This document shows, piece by piece, positions 31,280 through 40,320 of a stretch of DNA of 64,000 nucleotides; the first letter of the stretch is position 1; every line of letters starts with the position of its first letter. The notes beneath the pieces were generated by a model, which was not told where the DNA came from, did no database searches, and was given only the letters and a program-made list of their open reading frames with translations. The translations under genes and the position numbers were made by a program. Location of the stretch: positions 95,554-159,553 of the forward strand of contig NZ_BCTN01000011.1 of NCBI RefSeq assembly GCF_001571305.1, read 5' to 3'. The stretch is from Erwinia persicina NBRC 102418 (lineage in GTDB: Bacteria; Pseudomonadota; Gammaproteobacteria; Enterobacterales; Enterobacteriaceae).

Positions 31280-32432
31280 AATGATAGTGCGTGCCAGAGA
31301 CTATCGCGATCGGCAACCGGTTGAGATTATCGCCCATAATGGTGTGATCAGTGAGATCCGCCCTGTAGCCGATGGAGAGCAATATCTGCCGCTGATAGCA
31401 CCGGGATTAGTTGATTTGCAGGTTAATGGATACAACGGCGCGGATTTCAACTGTTTTCCTTTTGCCGAAGAGTCTGTAGAGCTGGTGACACGTGCGCTAT
31501 GGCAACAAGGGGTAACGACGTTTTTACCCACTATTATCACGAATGGCGAAGATGAAATTGAACAGATGATGGCAACGCTGGCGAGGGCCTGCCAGCATTT
31601 TCCGCTAGTCGGCCAGTCTGTTGCAGGTATTCATCTGGAAGGCCCCTTTTTATCAACACAGGACGGACCACGCGGTGCCCATAACCTCGAGCATATAAAA
31701 GCCCCTGACTGGTCGCTGTTTCAGCGCTGGCAGGATGCCGCCCAGGGGCGTATCCGCCTGGTGACGTTATCCCCGGAATGGAAACACGCTGATGATTTTA
31801 TCCGTCACTGTGTTGCTGAAGATGTGGTGGTTTCTATCGGGCATACGGCTGCCAGCGCAGAACAAGTTGCCTCTGCGGTTAACGCGGGTGCACGGATGTC
31901 TACCCATCTTGGTAACGGAACGCACCTGATGTTGCCACGCCATCCTAACTACTTGTGGGAACAACTGGCACAGGACAGTCTCTGGTGCGCAATGATTGCT
32001 GATGGCGAACATTTACCACTGTCGGTACTGAAAGTATTTATTTGTGCTAAAGGCGAGCGGGCTATGCTGGTCAGCGATGTTACCTGCCATGCAGGGATGC
32101 CAGCGGGCCGTTATCGTTCGCATATTGGTGGTGAGGTAATATTGAGCGCAGAAGGGCGGTTGTCGATGGCAGAGAACCCGGCGTTGTTGGCCGGATCAGC
32201 ACAGGGATTATTGCACGGCATTAACACGCTGGTAAAAAATGATCTGGTTTCGGTAGCAGAGGCTATTGAGATGGGATCAAGGCGGCCTGCGCAGTGCCTT
32301 AGGTTACCGGTGCAACAAGGACTGGCCGTTGGCGCACCGATGGATGCTATTTTGTTACGACAGGAGGGGGATAAAACGCTCCAGCTGCTGGCGACATATA
32401 AAAAGGGGACGGAAGTATGGCGTGTTGAATAG
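31272..32432 (+). CDS. N-acetylglucosamine-6-phosphate deacetylase-like enzyme (NagA family)
   Basis: This 386-residue amidohydrolase would remove acetate from a 6-phosphorylated N-acetyl sugar. Metal and catalytic residues expected for NagA are present: the glutamate in HLEGPFLS, histidines in SIGHTAAS and STHLGNG, and the catalytic aspartate in VSDVTCHAG. The THLGNGTHLMLPRHPN segment marks a subgroup different from E. coli NagA, which has THLYNAM here. The ATG at 31272 lies inside the end of the deaminase gene, so translation is coupled. The upstream enzyme would use its product. No kinase gene is in the cluster. Confidence 0.85.
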   Translation: MSEMIVRARDYRDRQPVEIIAHNGVISEIRPVADGEQYLPLIAPGLVDLQVNGYNGADFNCFPFAEESVELVTRALWQQGVTTFLPTIITNGEDEIEQMMATLARACQHFPLVGQSVAGIHLEGPFLSTQDGPRGAHNLEHIKAPDWSLFQRWQDAAQGRIRLVTLSPEWKHADDFIRHCVAEDVVVSIGHTAASAEQVASAVNAGARMSTHLGNGTHLMLPRHPNYLWEQLAQDSLWCAMIADGEHLPLSVLKVFICAKGERAMLVSDVTCHAGMPAGRYRSHIGGEVILSAEGRLSMAENPALLAGSAQGLLHGINTLVKNDLVSVAEAIEMGSRRPAQCLRLPVQQGLAVGAPMDAILLRQEGDKTLQLLATYKKGTEVWRVE

Positions 32433-32498
32433 TTTGGTCAGTAAATCTTCTCTCATGCCATAATACCTGACAGGCTGTAGCGAACGGAAGATCATGAG

Positions 32499-33635
32499 AT
32501 GAAAGAGCCAGGCAAAGGACCGGCGCTGCTGCGCCAGTATAATGAGAAACGTGTGCTGGCGTATCTGCGCCAACATAAAATCAGTTCTCGCCTGGATATT
32601 TCGCGTGCGCTGTCATTAAGCAAAAATACGATTTCACTGATAATCGACGGCTTGCTTGCGCAGGGGTTTGTTGAGGAACAGGGCGCAGCGCAAACTAGCA
32701 GCATTGGGCGCCCTAAAATTTATATAGCAGCCAGACCTGCGGCGATAAAAACGGCTGGTATCATGATTGAGCGCCAGCGTATTCACTGGGTGGTTTGTGA
32801 CTTTTTCTCTCAAATTATTGATGAAAAAAATATCCTGCTTGATACTGCCAATCCGCAAGAGGTGTTGGTAGCGATAATGGATAACTGCCAACAGTTGCAG
32901 CAATCCTATCCGGATTTGGTCGGCATAGGCATAGGCTTTCCCGGTATTGTCGATCAACAAAAAGGCATGTTGCATGTTTCCGCCCACCTTGGCTGGGGGG
33001 CGGTTTCCTTGCAGCCTTTACTGTCCTGCACGAACGCTATTCCGGTGAGTCTGTGGAATAACGTTAAAGCTGCGGCGCTGATTGCCCGGCAGGGAGAAAT
33101 AGCGGGAGGAAACGGGGCCTGTTTTTATCTGCGTATTGGCGAAGGTATTGGCGGTGCATTACTGACCGAACACGGAGTATATTCCGGCGGCAGCTGGACG
33201 GCGGGTGAAGTGGGGCATTTAGCGGTGTTCCCTGGGGGACCGCTATGTTCATGCGGGCAGAACGGCTGCCTGGAATCGCTGATTGGTTTCCTGGCGATTA
33301 ATAAGCAGTTAGAACAGATGCAGCCGGGCCTCAACTGGGATAACCGACATCAGGCAGTCGCGTTGGTCGATGAGGTAATGGTGAATGCCGGAAAGCTGTT
33401 AGGCAGGGCGCTCAGTCAAATAATTCATTTGTTAAACCCGAAAATATTGCTGATAGACGGCCCTTACAACAGTCATCCATCATTTGTGGAAAATACGCTG
33501 GCAGTGGCCAGGCAAAGTACGCTGGCGTTTCCTTTTAGCAGCACACAGATTGTTTTTGTTAGCGAAAGGCTCAACCCTGCGAGAGGGCTGGCGTTGGCGA
33601 TGTTGCAAGATTTTGAGCAAATGTCACTGACATAA
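32499..33635 (+). CDS. ROK-family transcriptional repressor (NagC/Mlc/XylR-like)
   Basis: This 378-residue protein has a winged helix at about residues 12-60 (RLDISRALSLSKNTISLIIDGL) and a ROK sugar-kinase-like fold. The ROK cysteine motif is clear (CSCGQNGCLES), as is the EGIGGALL/GEVGHL region. The N-terminal ATP-loop DxGGT of true ROK kinases is missing, so it is a regulator and not the missing kinase. It probably senses an amino-sugar phosphate and controls the symporter, deaminase and deacetylase genes just upstream. A GGAAG ribosome site precedes the ATG. Base composition is A/T-rich like the rest of the cluster. Confidence 0.87.
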   Translation: MKEPGKGPALLRQYNEKRVLAYLRQHKISSRLDISRALSLSKNTISLIIDGLLAQGFVEEQGAAQTSSIGRPKIYIAARPAAIKTAGIMIERQRIHWVVCDFFSQIIDEKNILLDTANPQEVLVAIMDNCQQLQQSYPDLVGIGIGFPGIVDQQKGMLHVSAHLGWGAVSLQPLLSCTNAIPVSLWNNVKAAALIARQGEIAGGNGACFYLRIGEGIGGALLTEHGVYSGGSWTAGEVGHLAVFPGGPLCSCGQNGCLESLIGFLAINKQLEQMQPGLNWDNRHQAVALVDEVMVNAGKLLGRALSQIIHLLNPKILLIDGPYNSHPSFVENTLAVARQSTLAFPFSSTQIVFVSERLNPARGLALAMLQDFEQMSLT

Positions 33636-33931
33636 ACCACGGCTTTCAGCGTGGTACTTCTGGTGGTAACGCTTATTTCGTGTGGATGTCTTCTCTGTCT
33701 TTTGAATATATTGACGGCAAAGAGGGAGGGGGGCTGTCCGTGGCAATGAATCGTTCTGAATACGGGGATACGCTAAAAACGCCTGGTATCAGGCCTGCTG
33801 CGGTACGTAACCAATTGATCCACAGCAGAGAGCCTTTCCCGGATACGAAAGTTGTTATCTGCTGTCAGGCTGGCAAGTCGCAGGTTAATGATAACGATCC
33901 GGTGCACGTGAAATGTATCGGCGTATCCTTA
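33636..33931. other. Gene-free stretch after the amino-sugar cluster
   Basis: No gene is supported here. A 98-codon open frame crosses the stretch but has no good ribosome site, overlaps the end of yddG and has no protein-like composition. I see no terminator with a T-run. Confidence 0.6.
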
Positions 33932-34840
33932 TCATGTCTGGCTGGAGGCTTTTGTCAGTGTTTTAGTGCGCGTTGACCACCAGCAGAGCAGCGACCCCAG
34001 GCTGACCATGCCGGCCCCCTGCCAGAAGTTCACCGACAGGCTGGCGTTGAGCAGACCGGCAGCCAGCACCGCAGAAATAACGGGAATAAAATAAGAGGCG
34101 GCGGCCAGTATCGTCACGTTGCCGTGCAGGATGCCAGTGTTCCAGGCGGCATAGCCAAAACCCATCGCCATCGCGGCCAGCCCCAGGCTGACCACGACCC
34201 GCACAGTAAAGATCATCTCCGGCTGCGGCCCGGCAAAAAATTTCAGCCACAGTGCCAGTGCGGTAAGAATAAAAAACAGCGTAATGCCGTTACTGCCACG
34301 GGCGATCTGGCGGGTGACCACGCAGTAAACCGACCAGATCACCGCACCGCTGAAGGCCAGACCGTAGCTGAGTGGGTTGGACGCGATATTATGGCCGATC
34401 TCCAGCAGGGAAAAGGCGCTGTCGCCCGCCAGAACCCGACCAATACCGGCGACGGAGATCACCAGGCCCGGGATCAGCAGCAGGCTGCATTTCTGTCGGG
34501 TGACCAGTACTGAGAGCACCACGGTCATCGCGGGCCACAGATAGTTGACCATACCGACCTCTATCGCCTGCGTGCGGGTGGTGGCAAAGCCCAGCGACAG
34601 CGACAGGCAGAGTTCGTAGCAGACAAACAGCAGGCTGCCGGTTATCAGATAAGCCCGGGGGAATTTTTTAACATCCGGAAAGCCCACCGTCAGCAGCAGC
34701 AGCAGCGCGCTGAGTGAGTAGATCATCGCCGCCCCGCCTACTGCGCCCAGTCCTTCACTGACGGCGCGTATCAGTCCGACAATCGCGCTCCACAATACGA
34801 TAGCAATCAGTCCGGTCAGTGTGGCTTTGTTGTGTGTCAT
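33932..34840 (-). CDS. yddG: Aromatic amino acid exporter YddG
   Basis: This 302-residue protein of the drug/metabolite transporter superfamily has ten helices. It matches E. coli YddG (293 residues), which exports phenylalanine, tyrosine, tryptophan and also methyl viologen. Shared blocks include GLIAIVLWSAIVGLIRAVSEG, QAIEVGMVNYLWPA and AWNTGILHGNVTI. The start at 34840 (MTHNKATL) agrees with the E. coli start (MTRQKATL) and has an AGGGAG ribosome site; an upstream in-frame start does not. It ends about 11 residues later than the E. coli protein. Confidence 0.92.
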   Translation of the reverse strand: MTHNKATLTGLIAIVLWSAIVGLIRAVSEGLGAVGGAAMIYSLSALLLLLTVGFPDVKKFPRAYLITGSLLFVCYELCLSLSLGFATTRTQAIEVGMVNYLWPAMTVVLSVLVTRQKCSLLLIPGLVISVAGIGRVLAGDSAFSLLEIGHNIASNPLSYGLAFSGAVIWSVYCVVTRQIARGSNGITLFFILTALALWLKFFAGPQPEMIFTVRVVVSLGLAAMAMGFGYAAWNTGILHGNVTILAAASYFIPVISAVLAAGLLNASLSVNFWQGAGMVSLGSLLCWWSTRTKTLTKASSQT

Positions 34841-34928
34841 GGTGCGCTCCCTGCGAGTCATGGTTATCGCCTGAGACTTTACAGGTCAGAACGCCAATGC
34901 GCACCGACTATTGTTGCCAGGAGAAGGC

Positions 34929-34957
34929 GGCGCAGGCAACGGACATCGCCTGCGCCG
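34929..34957 (-). terminator. Hairpin downstream of mdtJI
   Basis: A ten-base stem at 34928-34937 and 34948-34957 (GGCGCAGGC/GCCTGCGCC core) follows the mdtI stop. The T-content after it is low, so termination may be partial. Confidence 0.5.
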
Positions 34958-34965
34958 GGGTGGAC

Positions 34966-35295
34966 TCAGGATAGCTTAATGATCACCATCCCGGCGAGCA
35001 GCAGAGCCACTCCCAGCCAGCCTTTACGATCCAGACGCTGGCCAAACAGGATCCAGCCTGCGGCAATGGTGGCGACCAGACCGAACCCGCCCCACAGGGC
35101 ATAGGCGACAGACAGATCGATGCCCTTCACCGCCTGGGAAAGGGCGCTGAACGCGGCCAGCACCGCCAGCAATGACAGTAGCCCGTAGGTTTTACGCTTA
35201 AAGCCGTCTGACAGCTTAAGAAAGATATTGGCGGCAATCTCCAGCAGCGTTGCCGCGCACAGCCAGGCGGCATGGATCCACTCAAACGGCTGCAT
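34966..35295 (-). CDS. mdtI: Spermidine exporter subunit MdtI
   Basis: This 109-residue four-helix protein of the small multidrug resistance family is the same length as E. coli MdtI and nearly identical over [20 protein letters not shown] and [14 protein letters not shown]. With MdtJ it forms a heteromeric pump that exports spermidine. It starts 14 bases inside mdtJ, the same overlap pattern as in E. coli, so the two subunits are co-translated. Confidence 0.96.
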   Translation of the reverse strand: MQPFEWIHAAWLCAATLLEIAANIFLKLSDGFKRKTYGLLSLLAVLAAFSALSQAVKGIDLSVAYALWGGFGLVATIAAGWILFGQRLDRKGWLGVALLLAGMVIIKLS

Positions 35296-35626
35296 GTGAC
35301 CTCCTGCTGCGGGTGCCTGACTTAATCAGGGCAATCCCCGCCACCAGCGTGGCCAGGCCAATCGCTTTTGCCAGCGAAACGGACTCGTCAAACAGCAGCA
35401 CGCTGAACAGCGTAATAAACACGATGCCAATGCCTTCCCACATGGCATAAGCAACGCCGAGAGCAATTTTTTTAATGGAAACAGAGAGCGCGATATAGGA
35501 GAGGGCGATCATCATCAGCATCAGGAAATAGCCCAGTTGATTATCGCTGACGTTTGACCACTTCATCAATAGCGTACCGGTGATCTCAAGCGCGATCGCC
35601 AGGGCCAGTAACATCCAGTAAAACAT
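35282..35626 (-). CDS. mdtJ: Spermidine exporter subunit MdtJ
   Basis: This 114-residue partner of MdtI (121 in E. coli) has the conserved block [17 protein letters not shown] and the conserved glutamate in the first helix ([13 protein letters not shown]). The C-terminal tail is shorter than in E. coli. A purine-rich leader (GGAAGAAAAA) lies before the ATG. It is the first gene of the leftward mdtJI pair. Confidence 0.96.
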   Translation of the reverse strand: MFYWMLLALAIALEITGTLLMKWSNVSDNQLGYFLMLMMIALSYIALSVSIKKIALGVAYAMWEGIGIVFITLFSVLLFDESVSLAKAIGLATLVAGIALIKSGTRSRRSHAAV

Positions 35627-35952
35627 GATTTTTTCTTCCAGATAATACGTCTACGCGCCAGCCTGAAGCGATTTCAGACGGCAATAAGTCACAGACAAAT
35701 AAAATGAGGAAGGGGACTAAAGCGCGTTGCGCCAGTGTTGTTCGCCGGAAAGGGAATAATCAGAAGCGTTCAGAGAAGAGCGGTTATGCCAGGTCTTGCC
35801 GATATTATCCATAATATTTACAACTTATCCGCGTTGTTGCTTTTCGTCGGTGCGGAAAGGAAATTGTCCTCAGTAGTGATACACGCCTCTCTTTTACCCG
35901 ATCATCATCGCTTTAGCTGGTGTATTTGCAATTCTTTACGCTGCTTTCAGGC
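35627..35952. other. Region upstream of mdtJ without genes
   Basis: This stretch must hold the mdtJI promoter on the minus strand. I see no supported gene and no clear operator. Its right end abuts the terminator of the broken LacI-type gene. Confidence 0.6.
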
Positions 35953-35977
35953 CAAAAAGCAGTGACAGTCACTGCTT
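35953..35977 (-). terminator. Intrinsic terminator of the LacI-type gene
   Basis: Read leftward, AAGCAGTGAC and GTCACTGCTT form a perfect stem (35977-35968 and 35966-35957) followed by TTTTT. The stem begins at the stop codon of the gene. Confidence 0.8.
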
Positions 35978-36985
35978 ACAGATTATAAGGCGTGATGATG
36001 CTGACTTTTGAAAAGGGCGCCGGTTGGTCCGGTGGCGTCATGAAACCATGGAAAGCCAGAATGTGATGAAAAATACGCCGTGCATCCTGCTGAAGATCAT
36101 GGTCAATGATCGCATCCAGCCTGCCGTCACTGAGCAACTGGCGATTTTCGCGGTCAAGATCGTGACCAAGGTATGCCTTCAGCGGCCGACCGGCATCGGA
36201 GAAGGCCCGCAGGATCGCCGTATTGCCCCCACCCGCGCAGTAGATCGCGCCCAGCAGGGGATGCGCCTCCAGCTGTTGTGACACCGCGCTGTAGGTGGGG
36301 GCATCAATGCCATAGCCTGCGCGAATGCGGCGCATTTCAGCGCCGGTGCCATCGTGGACATGGCCGCGCAAAATCCGTCTGCACGCGCCTCCTCCCCATG
36401 AAAATGCGGGCTGCCGGTCACCACGGCCACTTCCGGGCGGTGCTGGGCCAGCAGGTGAGACATCAGCCAGGCGGCGGTTTGTCCGGCGGCGTGATTGTCC
36501 ATGCCGACGTAGCTAATGCGCTGGCTGTCAGGCAGGTCGGTCACCATCGTCACCACCGGTACGCGCTGTTTCAGCAATTCCCCGATAGTCTCCGTCAGTT
36601 CAGGGCTGCTTTCCGCCTTCAGCACAATGCCATAACTGTCGCTGGCGCAGCGCTGCATCAGCCGGGCGATCTGGTCTGCCGCGATCGCCTCAAAAATATG
36701 CAGGCGCAGCGTCAGCCGGAAGGGGGCAAAGCTACTCAACTCCTCCAGCAGTGCTGCGGTAACCAGCTGGCTGAAGCGGGCAGGGGTGTGCATGATGACG
36801 TCTATGGGCAGTGTCCTGCCGCTGGCCAGGCTCATACGCTGCTGCTGTTCCAGGTCGCTGATCGCCTGGGCGATGCGGCGTTCAGTGCGGGCATGAACCG
36901 CGCCGCGTTGGTGAAGCGCCCGGTCTACTGTGGCTTTGCTGACGCCCGCCTGCGCGGCAATCTGTTTAATGGAAAATTTCATCAT
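35976..36985 (-). pseudogene. LacI-family regulator broken by a one-base frameshift
   Basis: The first frame (36985 to about 36371) encodes a LacI head (FSIKQIAAQAGVSKATVDRA) and most of the sensor domain (YVGMDNHAAGQTAAWLM; VAVVTGSPHFHGEEARADGF). The rest of the sensor domain continues in another frame (RGHVHDGTGAEMRRIRAGYG to the stop at 35976). The switch is at the A-run 36370-36373. Adding one base there would give a continuous protein of about 336 residues reading ADGFLRGHV, the expected family pattern. So a single base is missing, either by recent mutation or by a sequencing error. Both halves show normal codon use and no other damage, so the loss is recent or not real. A terminator follows. 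The target is unknown; it is divergent from an iron-type ABC operon. Confidence 0.85.
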
Positions 36986-37087
36986 TGAGGTTTTTCTGAG
37001 GTGATCCGTTTCGTTGAGAAATAATGTAGCGGCTAAATAAGTTGCAGGAAATGGTTAAATTGTGTAAAAAACCGTATCAAATCTAAC

Positions 37088-37104
37088 TGATAATCATTTT
37101 TATT
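37088..37104 (+). promoter_or_regulatory. Probable Fur box ahead of the third iron ABC operon
   Basis: TGATAATCATTTTTATT matches one half of the Fur consensus closely (GATAATCATT is exact) and the other half poorly. It lies about 35-50 bases before the start codon. Moderate support only. Confidence 0.5.
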
Positions 37105-37136
37105 TGCCTTTAGTTTCTTACCGGGAACCTGCATCC

Positions 37137-38255
37137 ATGACCAACTCTGCTTTTGCTCCACGTGCGCTGCTGTGCGCGCTCTCTTTTGCTGTACTGACGT
37201 TTACCTCTTCCGTATCGGCTAAGGTTCAGACCCTGACCGACGTGATCGGCCGGAAAGTGAACGTCGATCTGCCCGCAAAACGCGTGGTACTCGGGTTTTA
37301 CTTTGAAGATTATATGGCGGTGGGCGGGGAGAAAGCTTATGACGCCGTGGCAGGGATTTCCCGTGAGGCCTGGGAAGGCTGGGTGCCAGCCAACTGGAAC
37401 ATGCACGTGGCGCACCGCCCCTCGCTGAAAACCATCCCGGACGTGGGGGAAGTGGAAGCACAGAGTTTCTCGGTGGAAAAAGTGCTCAGTCTGAACCCGG
37501 ACCTGGTGATCCTCGCTGACTGGCAGTTCCAGGCGCTGGGCCAGGACGTGCTGCGCATCGAAAAGCAGGGCATCCCGGTGGTGGTCATTGACTTCAACGC
37601 CCAGACCGTTGAGCGCCACGTCGCTTCAACACGCGTTCTGGGAACGCTGACCGGGCAGGAAGCCCGTGCCAGTGAAATGGCAGCACTGTATGCCGGTGCG
37701 CTGAAGCAGGTCGCAGACCGCATTGCTGCGGCAGGCAAACCTCAGCCAAAAGTCTACGTGGAGTTTGGTAACAAAGGGCCGGAAGAGTACTCCTTTACCT
37801 ACGGTAAAAATATGTGGGGCGCAATGGCGACAGCCGCGGGGGGCAATAACATTGCCACGCCGTTCGTCGAGTGGTGGGGGCCGCTGAATCCGGAGCAGGT
37901 GCTGGCCTCCAGGCCCGATGCTGTCTTTATCTCCGGGCGTGAAAACAATAAAAACCCGAACGCACTACCGATGGGGCAGGGCGTGAAGGTGGAAGAAGCC
38001 CGTGCGAAGCTGAAAGGGTTTATGCAGCGTCCGGGCTGGAATGAATTACCGGCCGTGAAAAACGGTAAAGTGTTCGGGGTTTATCAGGGCGCATCGCGAA
38101 CGCTGTCAGACTTCGCGATGGTGCAGTACATGGCGAAACAGCTCTACCCGGATCTGTTTACGGATCTCGATCCGCTGGGTAACTACATGAACTTCTATAA
38201 AAAATACCTGCCGGTCACCCCGGAAGGGACATTTGTGGTCAGTGTGAAAGAGTGA
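37137..38255 (+). CDS. Iron-siderophore-type ABC transporter binding protein
   Basis: This 372-residue exported binding protein has a signal peptide ending near VSA-KVQ (residue 24). The mature part begins TLTDVIGRKVNVDLPAKRVVLGF, the usual start of class III metal-chelate binders, followed by VEKVLSLNPDLVILADWQ. It is longer than FecB/FepB types (about 300), which suits a YiuA-like branch. The GKNMWGAMATAAGGNNIATP segment is the second-lobe hinge. The ATG at 37137 has only a weak GGGAA site; an upstream TTG would precede the signal peptide awkwardly. It leads a three-gene operon. Iron complexes are the likely cargo because of family, Fur-like site and the iron theme of the region, but cobalamin or haem cannot be ruled out. 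Confidence 0.82.
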   Translation: MTNSAFAPRALLCALSFAVLTFTSSVSAKVQTLTDVIGRKVNVDLPAKRVVLGFYFEDYMAVGGEKAYDAVAGISREAWEGWVPANWNMHVAHRPSLKTIPDVGEVEAQSFSVEKVLSLNPDLVILADWQFQALGQDVLRIEKQGIPVVVIDFNAQTVERHVASTRVLGTLTGQEARASEMAALYAGALKQVADRIAAAGKPQPKVYVEFGNKGPEEYSFTYGKNMWGAMATAAGGNNIATPFVEWWGPLNPEQVLASRPDAVFISGRENNKNPNALPMGQGVKVEEARAKLKGFMQRPGWNELPAVKNGKVFGVYQGASRTLSDFAMVQYMAKQLYPDLFTDLDPLGNYMNFYKKYLPVTPEGTFVVSVKE

Positions 38256-38334
38256 GTTGATCCCCCTGCGGGCTGACTGGCAAAAGATCAGCCCCGCCGG
38301 ATCGGCTTTTCCGCGTGATACCCAGGACCGCTAA

Positions 38335-39387
38335 ATGAACACACCTCCCGACCATCGTATCGCCATTGCGGCACATCGCCTGCGTGAAGGAAAACGCTGG
38401 CGCTTTGTCATTCTCTTTATTCTGCTGACTGCCGTTTGCCTGGTGCTGGATATTGCGACCGGGCCGTCAATGCTGGCCCCGTCAGAGGTGATCCGTTCAC
38501 TGACCGGCATCGGTGAACGGGCGTCGATGACCGATGCCATCGTGCGTGAGTTCCGTCTGCCAATGGCGCTGATGGCGCTGGTGGTTGGCGCAGCGCTGGG
38601 GGCCGGAGGAGCACAGATGCAGACCCTGCTGAATAATCCGATGGCCAGTCCCTACACGCTGGGGATGGCGGCGGCGGCCGGGTTCGGCGCGGCGTTAAGC
38701 CTGGCCTCCGGCGGTTTCGGGCTTCATCCGATGATCGCCGTGCCGGTGGGGGCGTTTCTTTTCTCCATGCTGGCCGCGCTGTTCCTGTTTATGCTGGCTT
38801 CGCTGCGGCGGGTGCGTACGGAAACCATTATTCTCGGCGGCATCGCTCTGTTGTTTCTGTTCCAGTCGATGCTGTCGCTGATCCAGTTTCTCTCCGCCCC
38901 GGAACTGTCGCAGCAGATTTTATTCTGGCTGTTTGGCAGCCTGACCAAAGCCACCTGGCCGACGCTGGCCCTGACGGCAGGGGTGACGCTGGTGTGCTGC
39001 CTGCTGCTGATGGCCGACGCGTGGAAGCTGGCCGCGCTGCGGATGGGCGAAATGCGCGCGCTCAGTCTGGGGGTGAACGTCCGGCGCCTGCGGATGAAGG
39101 TGCTGGTGATTGTTGCGGTGATGACCGCCACCGCCACCAGTTTTGTTGGGGTCATCGGCTTTATCGGGCTGGTCGCACCGCATATTGCCCGCATGCTGGT
39201 GGGAGAAGACCAACGCTTTTCCCTGCCGATGTCACTCCTGAGCGGCGCGCTGATGCTGTCTGCCGCCTCAGTGCTGTCAAAATCCATCGTGCCCGGTGCG
39301 CTGTTTCCGGTGGGGATTGTCACTGCCATTGTCGGCGTACCGTTCCTGCTCTGGCTGATATTTTCCCCGCGAAGGAGTGCGCTGTGA
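38335..39387 (+). CDS. FecCD-family permease of the third iron-type ABC system
   Basis: This 350-residue permease has about nine to ten helices. The family loops are clear: REFRLPMALMALVVGAALGAGG, NNPMASPYTLGMAAAAGFGA, and the ATPase-contact PHIARMLVGEDQRFSLP. Only one permease gene is present, so the channel should be a homodimer, unlike Fec or the Ceu-type system nearby. Its stop overlaps the ATPase start. Confidence 0.9.
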   Translation: MNTPPDHRIAIAAHRLREGKRWRFVILFILLTAVCLVLDIATGPSMLAPSEVIRSLTGIGERASMTDAIVREFRLPMALMALVVGAALGAGGAQMQTLLNNPMASPYTLGMAAAAGFGAALSLASGGFGLHPMIAVPVGAFLFSMLAALFLFMLASLRRVRTETIILGGIALLFLFQSMLSLIQFLSAPELSQQILFWLFGSLTKATWPTLALTAGVTLVCCLLLMADAWKLAALRMGEMRALSLGVNVRRLRMKVLVIVAVMTATATSFVGVIGFIGLVAPHIARMLVGEDQRFSLPMSLLSGALMLSAASVLSKSIVPGALFPVGIVTAIVGVPFLLWLIFSPRRSAL

Positions 39388-40172
39388 TCCAGCTTGAAAA
39401 TGTCTCTGTCCATCGTCAGGGGCGACCGGTCATCGACGGCGTCAGCGCCGGGCTGGAGGGCGGCAAAATCCACGTGATGATTGGCCCGAACGGCACCGGT
39501 AAAACCACGCTGCTGAACGCCCTGTTCGGTGAGCTGGCGCTGGCTTCCGGCCAGATTTCTTGCGGCGGGCAGCGGCTGGTGGCGGGAAAACCATCGGGCC
39601 GTTTGCTCCACACCTGGCGTGAGCGTTTTGCCTACCTTCCGCAGGACAGCACGGCTGATATTGGTCTGACGGTGCTGGAAGTGGTGGTGCTGGGGCGGCT
39701 GGGCCGGCTGTCGCTGCATATTGATGATGAGACGCTGGAAGCGGCAATGCAGCGTCTGGAGCAGGCGGGTATTGCCCATCTTGCCGGACGCGATATTGCC
39801 TCGTTAAGCGGCGGTCAGCGTCAGATGGCGCTGTTTGCGCAGGTGATGATGCGTGAACCGCAGGTGATGCTGCTGGATGAGCCGGTCAGCGCCCTGGATG
39901 TGAAGCATCAGCTGGCGCTCCTCGACCTTGTCCGGCGGGAAACCCGTGCCCGTGGCTGGGTCACGGTGATTGTGCTGCATGACCTGAATCTGGCCTGCCA
40001 GTATGCCGATAACCTGCTGGTGGTGGCGCAGGGGAAAATTCAGGCTGTCGGTCAACCGCGCGATGTGGTCACCGCTGAACTGATCGCCACCACCTACGGG
40101 GTCGACGTCGAGATCCTGCGCGATCGCGCCGGTAATCCGGTGATCCAGCCGTTCAGTCCGGCAGCCGGTTAA
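39384..40172 (+). CDS. ATPase of the third iron-type ABC system
   Basis: This 262-residue ATPase starts with GTG at 39384, overlapping the permease stop (GTGA) and preceded by AAGGAG. Walker A is GPNGTGKTT at about residues 33-41, the signature LSGGQRQMA, Walker B VMLLDEPVSALD, and the switch histidine in VLHDLNLA. An open frame extends much further upstream but only as an antisense-type shadow of the permease gene. It completes a three-gene importer lacking its own outer-membrane receptor. Confidence 0.9.
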   Translation: MIQLENVSVHRQGRPVIDGVSAGLEGGKIHVMIGPNGTGKTTLLNALFGELALASGQISCGGQRLVAGKPSGRLLHTWRERFAYLPQDSTADIGLTVLEVVVLGRLGRLSLHIDDETLEAAMQRLEQAGIAHLAGRDIASLSGGQRQMALFAQVMMREPQVMLLDEPVSALDVKHQLALLDLVRRETRARGWVTVIVLHDLNLACQYADNLLVVAQGKIQAVGQPRDVVTAELIATTYGVDVEILRDRAGNPVIQPFSPAAG

Positions 40173-40174
40173 TG

Positions 40175-40216
40175 CGCCAGGGAAGGGGCGTACCGCTGCC
40201 TTTCCTGACGTTTTGT
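40175..40216 (+). terminator. Intrinsic terminator after the third iron ABC operon
   Basis: The arm 40175-40186 pairs imperfectly (one mismatch, one G-U) with 40199-40210 and is followed by TTTTGT. It separates the ABC operon from btsS. Confidence 0.65.
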
Positions 40217-40320
40217 CACTAAAAAAACTCTGTACCAGTTCGCATTTCAGGGATTGAGGTTGGGAAAGAACGCCCCGCCCGGTGTATGTTGCACGCACGG
40301 GAGAATGCGGATTGCAGGAT

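Noticed and set aside
32499..33635. The ROK protein as the missing amino-sugar kinase
   Set aside because: It has an N-terminal DNA-binding domain and lacks the DxGGT ATP loop of ROK kinases.
33680..33976. A 98-codon rightward frame after the ROK gene
   Set aside because: No ribosome site, overlap with the yddG 3' end, and no recognisable protein features.
38994..39383. A 130-codon upstream extension of the third iron ABC ATPase
   Set aside because: It lies inside the permease gene in another frame, and the ATPase family start fits the GTG at 39384 with AAGGAG before it.
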